The translations under genes and the position numbers were made by a program. From Microbacterium sp. zg-Y625 (lineage in GTDB: Bacteria > Actinomycetota > Actinomycetes > Actinomycetales > Microbacteriaceae): DNA of 64,000 nucleotides. The stretch lies in NCBI RefSeq assembly GCF_030246925.1, contig NZ_CP126740.1:1364001-1428000 (forward strand), written 5' to 3'. The notes below the pieces were generated by a model, which was given only the letters and a program-made list of their open reading frames with translations, was not told the DNA's origin and did no database searches. Position 1 is the stretch's first letter. The number at the start of each line of letters is the position of its first letter. Positions 44,900-52,409 of this stretch are shown here, piece by piece.

Positions 44900-46083
44900 G
44901 GCAGAACCCCGACCTGGGCGGGCACGGTCATGCTGACGGCGAACTCCCGGGGGGCGCGGCGCACATCGAGCACTCCCCCGGCATCCGCCGCCCGTCTCGC
45001 GAGTCCGTCCAGACCCGCGCCGTCCTGCGCCGCCGCCACGTCCGCTCCCCTGTCGTTGGTGATCTCGTACAGCCAGGACGATCCGACCCGTGTCAGCGCC
45101 AGACGCGCCCATCCGCCGCCCCCGTGCCGCAGGACGTTCGTCGTCGTCTCACGGATGACGGGGCCGAGCACCGCCGCCGGGGCGAGGTCGGCATCCGGGT
45201 CGACCGATGCCTCCGCCGCGATCCCGGCGGCCCGGAGCAGATCCACGGCATTGGCGAGCTCGTCGCGCAGGGGCACGGCGCGGAACCTCGTGGCGAGGTC
45301 GCGCGTTCCCTGACGGGCTTCGTCGACGCTCGTGCGCGCGGTCTGCAGGTGCTCGAGCGCTGCCTGCGGATCGCGGGCCAACAGGCGCTCCGCGAGCTCG
45401 AGCTGCAGGGCGATCACCTGAAGGTGATGGCCCTGCAGGTCGTGGACGTCGGTGGCTACGCGCAGGCGCTCCTGGGTCGCCGCGAGCCGCGCCTCCGAGG
45501 CGCGCGCGCGGTCCAGCGCGATGAGCACGTCCCACCACCACAGGGACGCGACCGTCATGCCGGGCAGGGACACGACGTAGATGCCGATGAAACCCCGGTC
45601 CCCGAGCGTCTCCTGCATGTCGATGGCCCAGAGCGCTGCGAGCACGACGGTGACCAGCAGCACGACCCGCAGCCGCACCCCCGCTTGCCAGTTCAGGAAC
45701 ATGAGCGCCTGCGCCAGTGGCAGGGCTGCCAGCACCCACAGGCCCGTGAGCGTGACGATGGCGGCGCCGTAGGCTGCGGCCGTGAGCAGCGGCGCCAGCG
45801 TCCGCGGCCACGGCGCCAGCGGGCCGGTGTCGGTGCGGTCGCGGTAGTCCGTCAACAGCACCACCGTCGACGCGCACCAGACAAGACCACCACCCGCGAC
45901 GACGGCCACGACGAACGGGGTGGCTTCGCCGTCGGCGAGCACCGAGATCGCGAGGGTGAGGAGCACCAGCTCGAAGAACACGATCGCCGAGAGGGTGTAC
46001 CACCAGGTGACCCTGATCCCTCTCGTGAGGCGGAGCTCGCTGCGGGCGGCCGCGTCGATCGAGGGCGTGGCGGGGCGGGTCAC
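44896..46083 (-). CDS. Sensor histidine kinase (DesK/NarX-like, HisKA_3)
   Basis: A 395-residue membrane kinase. About five to six hydrophobic helices occupy residues 25-185, with no sizeable extracellular domain, so it probably senses the membrane itself. The phospho-histidine is in RVATDVHDLQGHHLQVIALQ near 214-233. The ATPase domain has the N-box-like IRETTTNVLRHGGG and the G-box DGAGLDGLARRAADAGG near 354-370. The N-box is somewhat degenerate but usual for this subfamily. GTG start with a TACAGT box six bases upstream, probably leaderless. It is the first gene of the kinase-regulator pair. Confidence 0.93.
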   Translation of the reverse strand: MTRPATPSIDAAARSELRLTRGIRVTWWYTLSAIVFFELVLLTLAISVLADGEATPFVVAVVAGGGLVWCASTVVLLTDYRDRTDTGPLAPWPRTLAPLLTAAAYGAAIVTLTGLWVLAALPLAQALMFLNWQAGVRLRVVLLVTVVLAALWAIDMQETLGDRGFIGIYVVSLPGMTVASLWWWDVLIALDRARASEARLAATQERLRVATDVHDLQGHHLQVIALQLELAERLLARDPQAALEHLQTARTSVDEARQGTRDLATRFRAVPLRDELANAVDLLRAAGIAAEASVDPDADLAPAAVLGPVIRETTTNVLRHGGGGWARLALTRVGSSWLYEITNDRGADVAAAQDGAGLDGLARRAADAGGVLDVRRAPREFAVSMTVPAQVGVLP

Positions 46084-46089
46084 CCGTCC

Positions 46090-46095
46090 ACTGTA
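46090..46095 (-). promoter_or_regulatory. -10 box, leaderless promoter of the two-component operon
   Basis: TACAGT on the minus strand at -12 to -7 from the GTG at 46083. No ribosome site is present. Confidence 0.6.
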
Positions 46096-46240
46096 TGGGC
46101 ATGACAGATGTCACGGATGCCGCGTGGGAAGTGCCCCCGAAACGGTGACAGAACGGCACTTACCGGCTCGACGCCGAGGCGGTGGACTGGTGTCATCGCC
46201 GCCGTCACCCGACCGGCCGGCCCACACACAGGAGAGCCCC

Positions 46241-46801
46241 ATGACCCTCATCGACCGCTTCCAGGACCTCGTCGCCCAGGTGCCGGACCTCGTCCAGCCC
46301 CTCATCCTCGCTCTCGCGGGCGCCGTGCCGTTCATCGAGGGCGAGGGCGCCGCGGCCATCGGCATCTTCGGCGGCATCCACCCCGTCATCGCCGTCATTG
46401 CCGGCGTCGTGGGCAACTTCCTCTGCGTCGCCGTGCTGGTGCTGCTGAGCTCCGGTGCGCGCACGGCCGTCGTCACCCGGCGCCGCGAGAGCGTGCGGGC
46501 GCGCGAAGCGGTGACCGTCGGCGGCGGAGCCCCGGTGCAGGATGATCTCGCCACCACGCATGAGAACCTCGGAGGCAACCCGACCCGCCGCGCCAAGTTC
46601 CTCCGCGCCCTGGACCGCTACGGGGTCCCCGGGGTCAGCCTGCTCGGCCCGCTGCTGCTGCCCACGCACTTCACCGCCACCATGCTCGCCGCGGTCGGCG
46701 TCGGCAAGGCGCGCATCCTCGCGTGGCAGGCCGTCGCGATCGTCGGCTGGTCGACGATCATCGCCCTGCTCGTCACCGGCGTCATCTCGGCGGTGAGCTG
46801 A
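46241..46801 (+). CDS. Small multidrug export family membrane protein
   Basis: A 186-residue protein of the Sm_multidrug_ex family. The signature LALAGAVPFIEGEGAAAIGIFGGIHPVIAVIAGVVGN near 22-58 contains the conserved charged EGE inside a helix. Two further helices near 130-145 (VPGVSLLGPLLLPTHFTATMLAAVGVG) and 160-185 close the fold. An amphipathic, charged linker lies at 75-120. Transport specificity in this family is poorly known. ATG 46241 follows GGAGAG. It diverges from the two-component operon, which may regulate it (inference from position). Confidence 0.82.
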   Translation: MTLIDRFQDLVAQVPDLVQPLILALAGAVPFIEGEGAAAIGIFGGIHPVIAVIAGVVGNFLCVAVLVLLSSGARTAVVTRRRESVRAREAVTVGGGAPVQDDLATTHENLGGNPTRRAKFLRALDRYGVPGVSLLGPLLLPTHFTATMLAAVGVGKARILAWQAVAIVGWSTIIALLVTGVISAVS

Positions 46802-46826
46802 CCCGCACCCGGGCCTGCGACACGAC

Positions 46827-47483
46827 TCAGGATGCCGGATCGACCAGGTGCGGATTCGCGGCGTGGAGGGCGTCCACTGCGGCCTGTGCAACGGGGATGC
46901 CGTGCTCGAGGCCGCCAGAACCCAGGGCGACAAGCCACGTGGGCCCGACGAACGCGTGCACCGTATACGAGCCGCTCAGTTCGCCGTCGCTGTACATGCC
47001 GAAGCCGGTGGCGCCGTCCAGAGCCACATCGTCGAACATCGACTGCTCGAGGGCGCTCATGAGGTCGTCCCGATCGCTCGGCCGCAGCTCGGAGGTGAAG
47101 GTGCTCACACCGCCGTCGGAGCCGCCCTCGACGATCCATTGACACAGTCGTACGTCGTCGGCTTCTTGAAGAGTCCCCTGGGCGATCGGGCCGAGCCTGC
47201 CCTCCGTCTGATCTCGATCCGCTTCCCCCGGCTCCCAGGGCACCGCGGTGGGCGCGAACACGTCGCGGACCAGCGGCAGCGGGACCAGGGCCTCGCATTC
47301 GGGAAAGACCAGGGCCGTCTCGGCCGGCGGCGTCGTCGCCGCGGGCGTCGGCGCAACAGGTGTCGCCGATGCGACGACGGACGACGACGCATCGGGCGTG
47401 GGTGCGGGTGTTGCCGCAGCGCACCCGGTGAGGATGGCTGCGGCGGCGGCGATCGTGGTGACGGCGGTGACCGGGCGACTCAT
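46827..47483 (-). CDS. Lipoprotein coupled to a MazF-like gene
   Basis: A 218-residue predicted lipoprotein with the signal TAVTTIAAAAAILTGC and lipobox L-T-G-C (cysteine at 21). A Pro/Ala/Thr-rich linker runs to about 55. The mature domain has two cysteines (FPECEALVPLPLVRDVF and DVRLCQWIVEGG) and a Gly/Ser-rich centre. Such actinobacterial lipoproteins often carry sensor-like or sporulation-associated folds, but I cannot assign one. The ATG overlaps the stop of the MazF-like gene (ATGA), so both are made from the same mRNA. Confidence 0.82.
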   Translation of the reverse strand: MSRPVTAVTTIAAAAAILTGCAAATPAPTPDASSSVVASATPVAPTPAATTPPAETALVFPECEALVPLPLVRDVFAPTAVPWEPGEADRDQTEGRLGPIAQGTLQEADDVRLCQWIVEGGSDGGVSTFTSELRPSDRDDLMSALEQSMFDDVALDGATGFGMYSDGELSGSYTVHAFVGPTWLVALGSGGLEHGIPVAQAAVDALHAANPHLVDPAS

Positions 47484-47992
47484 GGCGCCACCCTATAGCC
47501 ATGCCGAACCCGCAATGCGTCGGCGACCCGAGCGAACGTCGCGCGATCAACGGCGGATGCCTCGCGTCGCATACCCGCCGCGTGCACGCTGTAGAGCTGG
47601 TCGACGTCGACCCACGAGGGGCGACCCTTCGCGTCCCACTCCCCGGCGCCGAGCGGGACGTGGTCGCGATCACCGTCGCGCGGCTTGCTGGTGAGCTTGA
47701 CGGCATACACCCGGTCGGCGCTCTGTCGCGCGATCACGAGCACCGGGCGGTCCTTGCCCCGGCCGTCGCGCTCGGCGTACGGCACCCAGGTCCACACCAC
47801 CTCGCCGGCGTCCGGTGCGCCGTCTCGTTCCGGTGCGTATGCGATGCGCAAGGCCCGCGCCGAGCGGGGGTCGACCTCGACGGTCGCGGCGACCCCGGAC
47901 CTTCCTGGCTCCCCGGCGGCGGGTGGGACGTTCCGGCGCCGTGAGGGGCGAAGAAGCGCGGCCAGGCGGTGCAGGATGCTGCGGGATTCCAC
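47480..47992 (-). CDS. PemK/MazF-family toxin-like protein without visible antitoxin
   Basis: A 170-residue protein. The C-terminal 115 residues form a PemK/MazF beta-barrel: AGEVVWTWVPYAERDGRGKDRPVLVIARQ near 62-90 holds the family start and the KDRPVLV motif. SWVDVDQLYSVHAAGMRREASAVDRATFARVADAL follows. The N-terminal 55 residues are an extra basic, Arg-rich extension. MazF proteins cut mRNA, but a partner antitoxin gene would normally precede it and none does; the coupled downstream gene is a lipoprotein. It may be a domesticated nuclease. GTG start, probably leaderless. Confidence 0.78.
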   Translation of the reverse strand: MESRSILHRLAALLRPSRRRNVPPAAGEPGRSGVAATVEVDPRSARALRIAYAPERDGAPDAGEVVWTWVPYAERDGRGKDRPVLVIARQSADRVYAVKLTSKPRDGDRDHVPLGAGEWDAKGRPSWVDVDQLYSVHAAGMRREASAVDRATFARVADALRVRHGYRVAP

Positions 47993-47998
47993 GGCCCC

Positions 47999-48004
47999 AC
48001 CCTA
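47999..48004 (-). promoter_or_regulatory. -10 box, leaderless promoter of the MazF-like gene
   Basis: TAGGGT on the minus strand at -12 to -7 from the GTG at 47992. Confidence 0.6.
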
Positions 48005-48035
48005 GCCAGGTCCAGCGACCCGACCCGGCACGCGA

Positions 48036-48068
48036 CAGGGGCGCCGCGGCCATGCCGCGACGCCCCTG
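48036..48068 (-). terminator. Terminator after amt
   Basis: CAGGGGCG pairs with CGCCCCTG, and the inner CGCGGC with GCCGCG, giving a stem of 14 bp with a single unpaired base. It starts 18 bases past the amt stop and has no T-run. Confidence 0.7.
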
Positions 48069-48085
48069 CTGCGTGAGGTGTGGAC

Positions 48086-49312
48086 TCAGTCGACGAGGGC
48101 GTAACCCTCTTCGCCGTGCACGACCGTGTCGACACCGGCGATCTCGTCCTCGTTCTTGATGCGGAAGCCGAGCGTCTTCTGAATCGCGAAGCCGAGGATG
48201 CCGGCGACGACGAAGGAGTAGACCATGACACCCAGCGCGGCGATCACCTGGATGATCAGCTGTTCGGCGTTGCCGCCGACGAACAGACCGGTCTCGGTGG
48301 CGAAGAAGCCGAGGTAGATCGTGCCGATGAGGCCACCGACGAGGTGGATGCCGACGACGTCGAGCGAGTCGTCGAAGCCGAGCTTCCACTTCAGCTCGAT
48401 CGCCATGGCGCAGGCGGCACCGGCGATGATGCCGAGCAGCAGAGCCCAGCCCGGGCTGAGGTTGGCGCACGCCGGGGTGATGGCGACGAGACCCGCAACC
48501 GCTCCGGAGGCCGCACCGATCGACGTGGCCTTGCCGTCCTTGAGCTTCTCGACGATGACCCAGCCGAGCACAGCGGCGGCGGTGGCACCGATCGTGTTGA
48601 TGCCGATGAGGCCGACACCGCCCATGTCCTCCGAGAGCCATTCCGCGCCGGCGTTGAAGCCGAACCAGCCGAACCAGAGGATCGCCGCACCCAGCATCAC
48701 CAGGGGCACGTTGTGAGGCTTGTGGATGCCCTTCTGGAAGCCGATGCGCTTGCCGAGCACCAGGGCGAGGGCAAGCGCCGCGGCGCCGGCGTTGATGTGC
48801 ACCGCGGTGCCACCGGCGTAGTCGATGACCTCGGTGTCGTAGCCCATGCTCGAGCCCAGGTTGAAGATCCAGCCGCCGCCCCAGACCCATGCGGCCACCG
48901 GGAAGTAGACGATGGTCGCGAACAGGCCCGCGAACAGCATCCAGGAGCCGAACTTGGCGCGGTCCGCGATGGCACCGGAGATGAGCGCCACGGTGATGAT
49001 CGCGAAGGTCGCGCCGTACGCGACGCCGATGAGGGACGTGTTCGCGTCCTCACCCGAGGCGAGGCCGTTCAGCGCGAAGTCGCTGAAAGGGTTGCCGGCG
49101 AACTCCCACGTGCTGCCGACCGCGCTCATGTTGAAGCCGTAGAGAATCCACAGCACGCTGATGAGTCCGAGCGCTCCGAAGCTCATCATCATCATGCTGA
49201 CCACACTCTTGGCCTTGACCAGACCGCCGTAGAAGAAGGCGACACCGGGCGTCATGAAAAGCACGAGCGCGGTGGCCATGATCCCCCAGGCGATGTTGCC
49301 GGGTGCGTCCAT
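48086..49312 (-). CDS. amt: Ammonium transporter Amt
   Basis: A 408-residue channel for ammonium with eleven membrane helices. Family signatures are DAPGNIAWGIMATALVLFMTPGVAFFYGGLVKAKSVVSMMM at the start, VWGGGWIFNLGSSMGYDTEVIDYAGGTAVHINAGAAALALALVLG (with the first pore histidine) near 140-185 and GIHLVGGLIGTIYLGFFA near 305 (second pore histidine). ATG 49312 gives the family N-terminus with GAGGTAAC upstream; the frame stays open but non-homologous further out. It has no glnK-glnD downstream, unlike many actinobacteria. A GlnR-like site upstream suggests nitrogen control. Confidence 0.96.
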   Translation of the reverse strand: MDAPGNIAWGIMATALVLFMTPGVAFFYGGLVKAKSVVSMMMMSFGALGLISVLWILYGFNMSAVGSTWEFAGNPFSDFALNGLASGEDANTSLIGVAYGATFAIITVALISGAIADRAKFGSWMLFAGLFATIVYFPVAAWVWGGGWIFNLGSSMGYDTEVIDYAGGTAVHINAGAAALALALVLGKRIGFQKGIHKPHNVPLVMLGAAILWFGWFGFNAGAEWLSEDMGGVGLIGINTIGATAAAVLGWVIVEKLKDGKATSIGAASGAVAGLVAITPACANLSPGWALLLGIIAGAACAMAIELKWKLGFDDSLDVVGIHLVGGLIGTIYLGFFATETGLFVGGNAEQLIIQVIAALGVMVYSFVVAGILGFAIQKTLGFRIKNEDEIAGVDTVVHGEEGYALVD

Positions 49313-49334
49313 AGGTGTTACCTCACATTGATCA

Positions 49335-49347
49335 GTGACAGGGTCAC
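49335..49347 (-). promoter_or_regulatory. Short palindrome in the amt leader
   Basis: GTGAC and GTCAC are separated by three bases, 23 bases before the amt ATG. It could be an operator or a small hairpin; nothing distinguishes these options here. Confidence 0.35.
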
Positions 49348-49423
49348 GTCGCGGTGGGTACGGGTTTCCGCGGCGTGCACGCCCAGTCTCGCGACGCGCC
49401 GTTTCTGCCACCGTGCAGGTCGT

Positions 49424-49439
49424 GTTTCGCGTTCGTTAC
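49424..49439 (-). promoter_or_regulatory. GlnR-type binding box upstream of amt
   Basis: On the minus strand GTAAC-gaacgc-GAAAC matches the actinobacterial GlnR a-b box GTnAC-n6-GAAAC exactly. It lies about 112 bases before the amt ATG. A second GAAAC occurs 18 bases nearer the gene, with a degenerate partner. GlnR activates amt genes under nitrogen limitation in related genera. Confidence 0.6.
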
Positions 49440-49499
49440 GCAGCGGCGCGCACGGTAAACATCACGTTTCGCGCGGCCGGGAGCCGGCTGGCGGATCGC

Positions 49500-50528
49500 T
49501 CAGGAGTGGGTGAGAGCCACGAGGCGTGAGATCGCCCGCTGATACTTCTTGCGATAGCCGCCGGTCAGCATCTCATCGCCGAAGACCTGGTCCAGAGCCA
49601 CACCCGTCGCCCGGATCGGAAGCTCGGCGTCGTAGGCGCGGTCGACGAAGGCGACGAACCGGAGGGCCGCGGACTGGTCCTCGAGTCGGGTGACGCCGCG
49701 GAGCCCCACGGCCTGCAGCCCTTCGATGAGGCGGATGTAGCGCGACGGATGCACGGTGGCGAGGTGCGCGATGACGGCCGAGAAGTCGTCGTCCGACACG
49801 GTGCCGGCAGCGGCGGCATCCTCCAGCGCGCGCTGGTACTCCGTTTCGTCCAGCACCACGGCGTGGCCGTCGACGGAGCGCTGACGGTAGTCGGTGCCAT
49901 CGATGCGCAGCGTCTGGAAGCTCGCGGACATGGCGTGGATCTCGCGGAGGAAGTCCTGGGCGGCGAAGCGGCCCTCGCCGAGGGCGTTCGGCGGAGTGTT
50001 GGACGTGGCGGCCAAGCGGGTGCCCGATGCCACGAGCTCGCCGAGCAGGCGGGTCATCACCATCGTGTCGCCCGGATCGTCGAGCTCGAACTCGTCGATG
50101 CAGAGCAGATCGGCGCCACGGAACAGCTCGACGGTCTTCTGATATCCCAGCGCGCCGACGAGAGCCGTGTACTCGATGAACGATCCGAAGTACTTCCGGC
50201 GGGCGGGAAGCGCGTGGTAGATCGCCGCCAGCAGGTGGGTCTTGCCCACGCCGAACCCGCCGTCGAGGTACACGCCCGGCTTGAGCTCGGGGGTCTTCTT
50301 CGCGCGACGGAAGAAGCCGCCGCGGGCTGCCGGTGCGCCACCGCCCGCGAACGCGGCGAGCAGCTCCTTCGCCTCCTGCTGGGAGGGGTAGGTGTCATCC
50401 GCGCGGTACGTCTCGAACGTGGCGTCGTCGAACTGGGGCGGCGGGATCAGCGACGCCACCATCTCGTCGCCGGTGACCCGGGGCTCGCGCTCGCTCAGAT
50501 GCACGATGCCCGTGCCGGTGGTCGTCAT
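49500..50528 (-). CDS. zapE: Cell division protein ZapE (AFG1-like ATPase)
   Basis: A 342-residue AAA+ P-loop ATPase. Walker A GGFGVGKTHLLAAIYHAL is near 90-107, Walker B ADLLCIDEFELDDPGDTMVMTRLL near 138-161, and sensor-like TRLAATSNTPPNALGEGRF near 168-186. The order and spacing match AFG1/ZapE; in Escherichia coli ZapE affects FtsZ under stress. ATG 50528 has no ribosome site, but a TAGGAT box eight bases upstream suggests a near-leaderless mRNA. The frame continues upstream without homology. Confidence 0.93.
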   Translation of the reverse strand: MTTTGTGIVHLSEREPRVTGDEMVASLIPPPQFDDATFETYRADDTYPSQQEAKELLAAFAGGGAPAARGGFFRRAKKTPELKPGVYLDGGFGVGKTHLLAAIYHALPARRKYFGSFIEYTALVGALGYQKTVELFRGADLLCIDEFELDDPGDTMVMTRLLGELVASGTRLAATSNTPPNALGEGRFAAQDFLREIHAMSASFQTLRIDGTDYRQRSVDGHAVVLDETEYQRALEDAAAAGTVSDDDFSAVIAHLATVHPSRYIRLIEGLQAVGLRGVTRLEDQSAALRFVAFVDRAYDAELPIRATGVALDQVFGDEMLTGGYRKKYQRAISRLVALTHS

Positions 50529-50536
50529 GTGAGTCG

Positions 50537-50542
50537 ATCCTA
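50537..50542 (-). promoter_or_regulatory. -10 box of zapE
   Basis: TAGGAT on the minus strand ends eight bases before the ATG, consistent with a very short or absent leader. Confidence 0.5.
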
Positions 50543-50569
50543 GTCGTGGCGCGACGGGCGCGGCCCGGT

Positions 50570-51793
50570 TCACGCCCCGGCCGCAGAATCGGCGGGGGCC
50601 AGGTGATGGGCGCGCAACCAGGCGGTGATGCGGGTGCTCCACCGCTGCTCGTCGTAGTTCCAGAGTTTCGTATGGCGGGCGACCTCGAAGACCTCGAGTT
50701 CGACGAGGTCCGGCCGGGCCAGCACGAGATCGTGGGAGGCGTCCGAGGGCACGAACCCGTCGTCGTCGCTGTGGAGGATGAGGATGGGATGCCGCAGCTC
50801 CCCCGCCCGCGCCACGACGTCCAGCCGCTCGAACGGGATCGGCGCCCCCGTGCCGGTGACGGGGGTGGCCCACTCGGCACCCAGCGCCGCGATCGACAGC
50901 TTCGTGACGGGCGTCGGGACCTTGAGGAGAGCTGCCTGGTAGCCGAGCACGATGCGCCAGTCGATCACGGGCGAGTCCAGCACGACGCCGGCGATGAGGT
51001 CGCGGTGCGGCGAGTTCAGCTCGGCCTGCAGCGCGATGGCGCCGCCCATCGACCAGCCCATGAGCACGACGCGCTCGGCCCCGTGGCGTCGAGCGAACTC
51101 GACGGCGGCGTCGACGTCGCGCCACTCGGTCGCGCCCAGCGCATAGGTGCCCGAGCGACTGCGGGGGCCCTCGCCGTCGTTGCGGTACGACACGACGAGC
51201 GAGGTGATGCCGGCGGCGTGGAACACCGGGACCGCGCGCAGGCACTCCGCTCGCGTCGTGCCGCGGCCGTGCACCTGGATGACCCAGGTGCCGGTATCGG
51301 CTTCGGCGGGGAACAGCCACGCCGGGCAGGGTCCGAGCGGTCCGCCGATCAGTTCCGCCGTGTAGGGCAGATGCAGCTGAGTGGGGTCGTCGTAGTACCA
51401 GCCGCTGAAGGCGGCGGCGGGGGCGAGCGTCGCGTCGGCGGGGATGTGGGTGAGCAGCTTGCGGGTAACGGTGGCCGAGTCCTCCGAGAGCACCGAGCCG
51501 AGCTTGACGTACGACGCTGTTCCGGTGGTGAACAGGCCGTACCGCCCGGGAAGCTCGGTGTCGGGCGTGCGCGAGAGGGTGATGGTCTGCGCCGCGGGGT
51601 CCACCTGCACGATGGTGGTGTCCGGCGCGCGCCCGGCCGGTGTGACGACTCGACGCGCCATACTGACCGACAGCAGGCCCATCCACCCGATCACCCCGCC
51701 GAGCGCGGTGCCGAGGGTGACGAGGAGGGCGCCGACGAGGGTTCGCGACGAGAGCGAGGCGCCGGGCGTGACGGCGCGCCTGGAGGCCATCAT
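50570..51793 (-). CDS. Alpha/beta hydrolase with N-terminal membrane anchor
   Basis: A 407-residue hydrolase. One hydrophobic segment (LVGALLVTLGTALGGVIGWMGLLSVSMA near 19-46) anchors it, with the catalytic domain probably outside. The oxyanion region IQVHGRGTTRAECLR is near 192-206, the nucleophile serine in LMGWSMGGAIALQ near 265-277, the acid in ILILHSDDDGFVPSDASHDL near 353-372 and the likely histidine in EVARHTKLW near 391-399. The substrate is unknown. Start at one of two adjacent ATGs (51793 or 51790). It is divergent from the DUF3000 gene, and the two -10 boxes overlap. Confidence 0.85.
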   Translation of the reverse strand: MMASRRAVTPGASLSSRTLVGALLVTLGTALGGVIGWMGLLSVSMARRVVTPAGRAPDTTIVQVDPAAQTITLSRTPDTELPGRYGLFTTGTASYVKLGSVLSEDSATVTRKLLTHIPADATLAPAAAFSGWYYDDPTQLHLPYTAELIGGPLGPCPAWLFPAEADTGTWVIQVHGRGTTRAECLRAVPVFHAAGITSLVVSYRNDGEGPRSRSGTYALGATEWRDVDAAVEFARRHGAERVVLMGWSMGGAIALQAELNSPHRDLIAGVVLDSPVIDWRIVLGYQAALLKVPTPVTKLSIAALGAEWATPVTGTGAPIPFERLDVVARAGELRHPILILHSDDDGFVPSDASHDLVLARPDLVELEVFEVARHTKLWNYDEQRWSTRITAWLRAHHLAPADSAAGA

Positions 51794-51802
51794 TGTGCGC
51801 TC

Positions 51803-51812
51803 ACTCTAGTCT
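51803..51812. promoter_or_regulatory. Overlapping divergent -10 boxes
   Basis: TAGAGT on the minus strand (51803-51808) and TAGTCT on the plus strand (51807-51812) share the central TA step. The plus box is at -12 to -7 from the GTG at 51819, that is leaderless. The minus box is nine bases before the ATG at 51793. Confidence 0.55.
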
Positions 51813-51818
51813 GTCGAC

Positions 51819-52409
51819 GTGGATGATCCGCGCCCTCCGGCGGAGCCCCAGACGTTCGCCGACGCGGCGGACCGAATGCGCTCCCTCGCTTTCCGCTCCG
51901 ACTTCGTCGTGCGCGAGATCCCCGCGCCCAGCGGGCTCGCCCCCGACGCCCTTGCGCTCGCCGGCGACGTGCGGCCCCAGGAGCACGGCGTGGATTCCCC
52001 GTACGGCACCGGCCGGTTCGTGCTGCTGCATGACCCGACCGGCGACGATGCCTGGGGTGGACCGTGGCGCATCGTGTGCTTCGCGCAGGCGCCGCTGGAA
52101 ACCGAGATCGGCACCGATCCCCTGCTGGCCGATGTCGCATGGTCGTGGCTGGTCGATGCCCTCGATTCCCGTGGAGCGCGGTATCACTCCGAGTCCGGCA
52201 CGGCGACGAAGACGCTCTCGAAGGGCTTCGGCTCGCTCGCCGACGAGGGCGACGGAGCGCAGATCGAGCTGCGCGCGTCGTGGTCGCCGACCAGCGACAT
52301 CGCCCATCACGTGCAGGCGTGGGCAGAATTGGTATGCATGTTGGCGGGTCTGCCGCCCGGGTCGGAGGAGATAGCAGTGTTCGGACCGCGTCGGAGCGCC
52401 CGTGGCTGA
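51819..52409 (+). CDS. DUF3000 family protein
   Basis: A 196-residue protein of the actinobacterial DUF3000 family. The sequence FRSDFVVREIPAPSGLAPDALALAGDV near 26-52, GGPWRIVCFAQAPLETEIGTDPLLADVAWSWLVDAL near 80-115 and the closing AWAELVCMLAGLPPGSEEIAVFG are typical. Its function is unknown. Members lie next to RNase D genes across actinobacteria, as here, where the stop overlaps the next GTG by 8 bp. A role linked to RNase D is possible, but nothing in the sequence shows it. Confidence 0.85.
   Translation: MDDPRPPAEPQTFADAADRMRSLAFRSDFVVREIPAPSGLAPDALALAGDVRPQEHGVDSPYGTGRFVLLHDPTGDDAWGGPWRIVCFAQAPLETEIGTDPLLADVAWSWLVDALDSRGARYHSESGTATKTLSKGFGSLADEGDGAQIELRASWSPTSDIAHHVQAWAELVCMLAGLPPGSEEIAVFGPRRSARG

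Noticed and set aside
46827-47992. Complete MazEF-type toxin-antitoxin system
   Set aside because: No small antitoxin ORF precedes the MazF-like gene, and its partner is a lipoprotein with a signal peptide.
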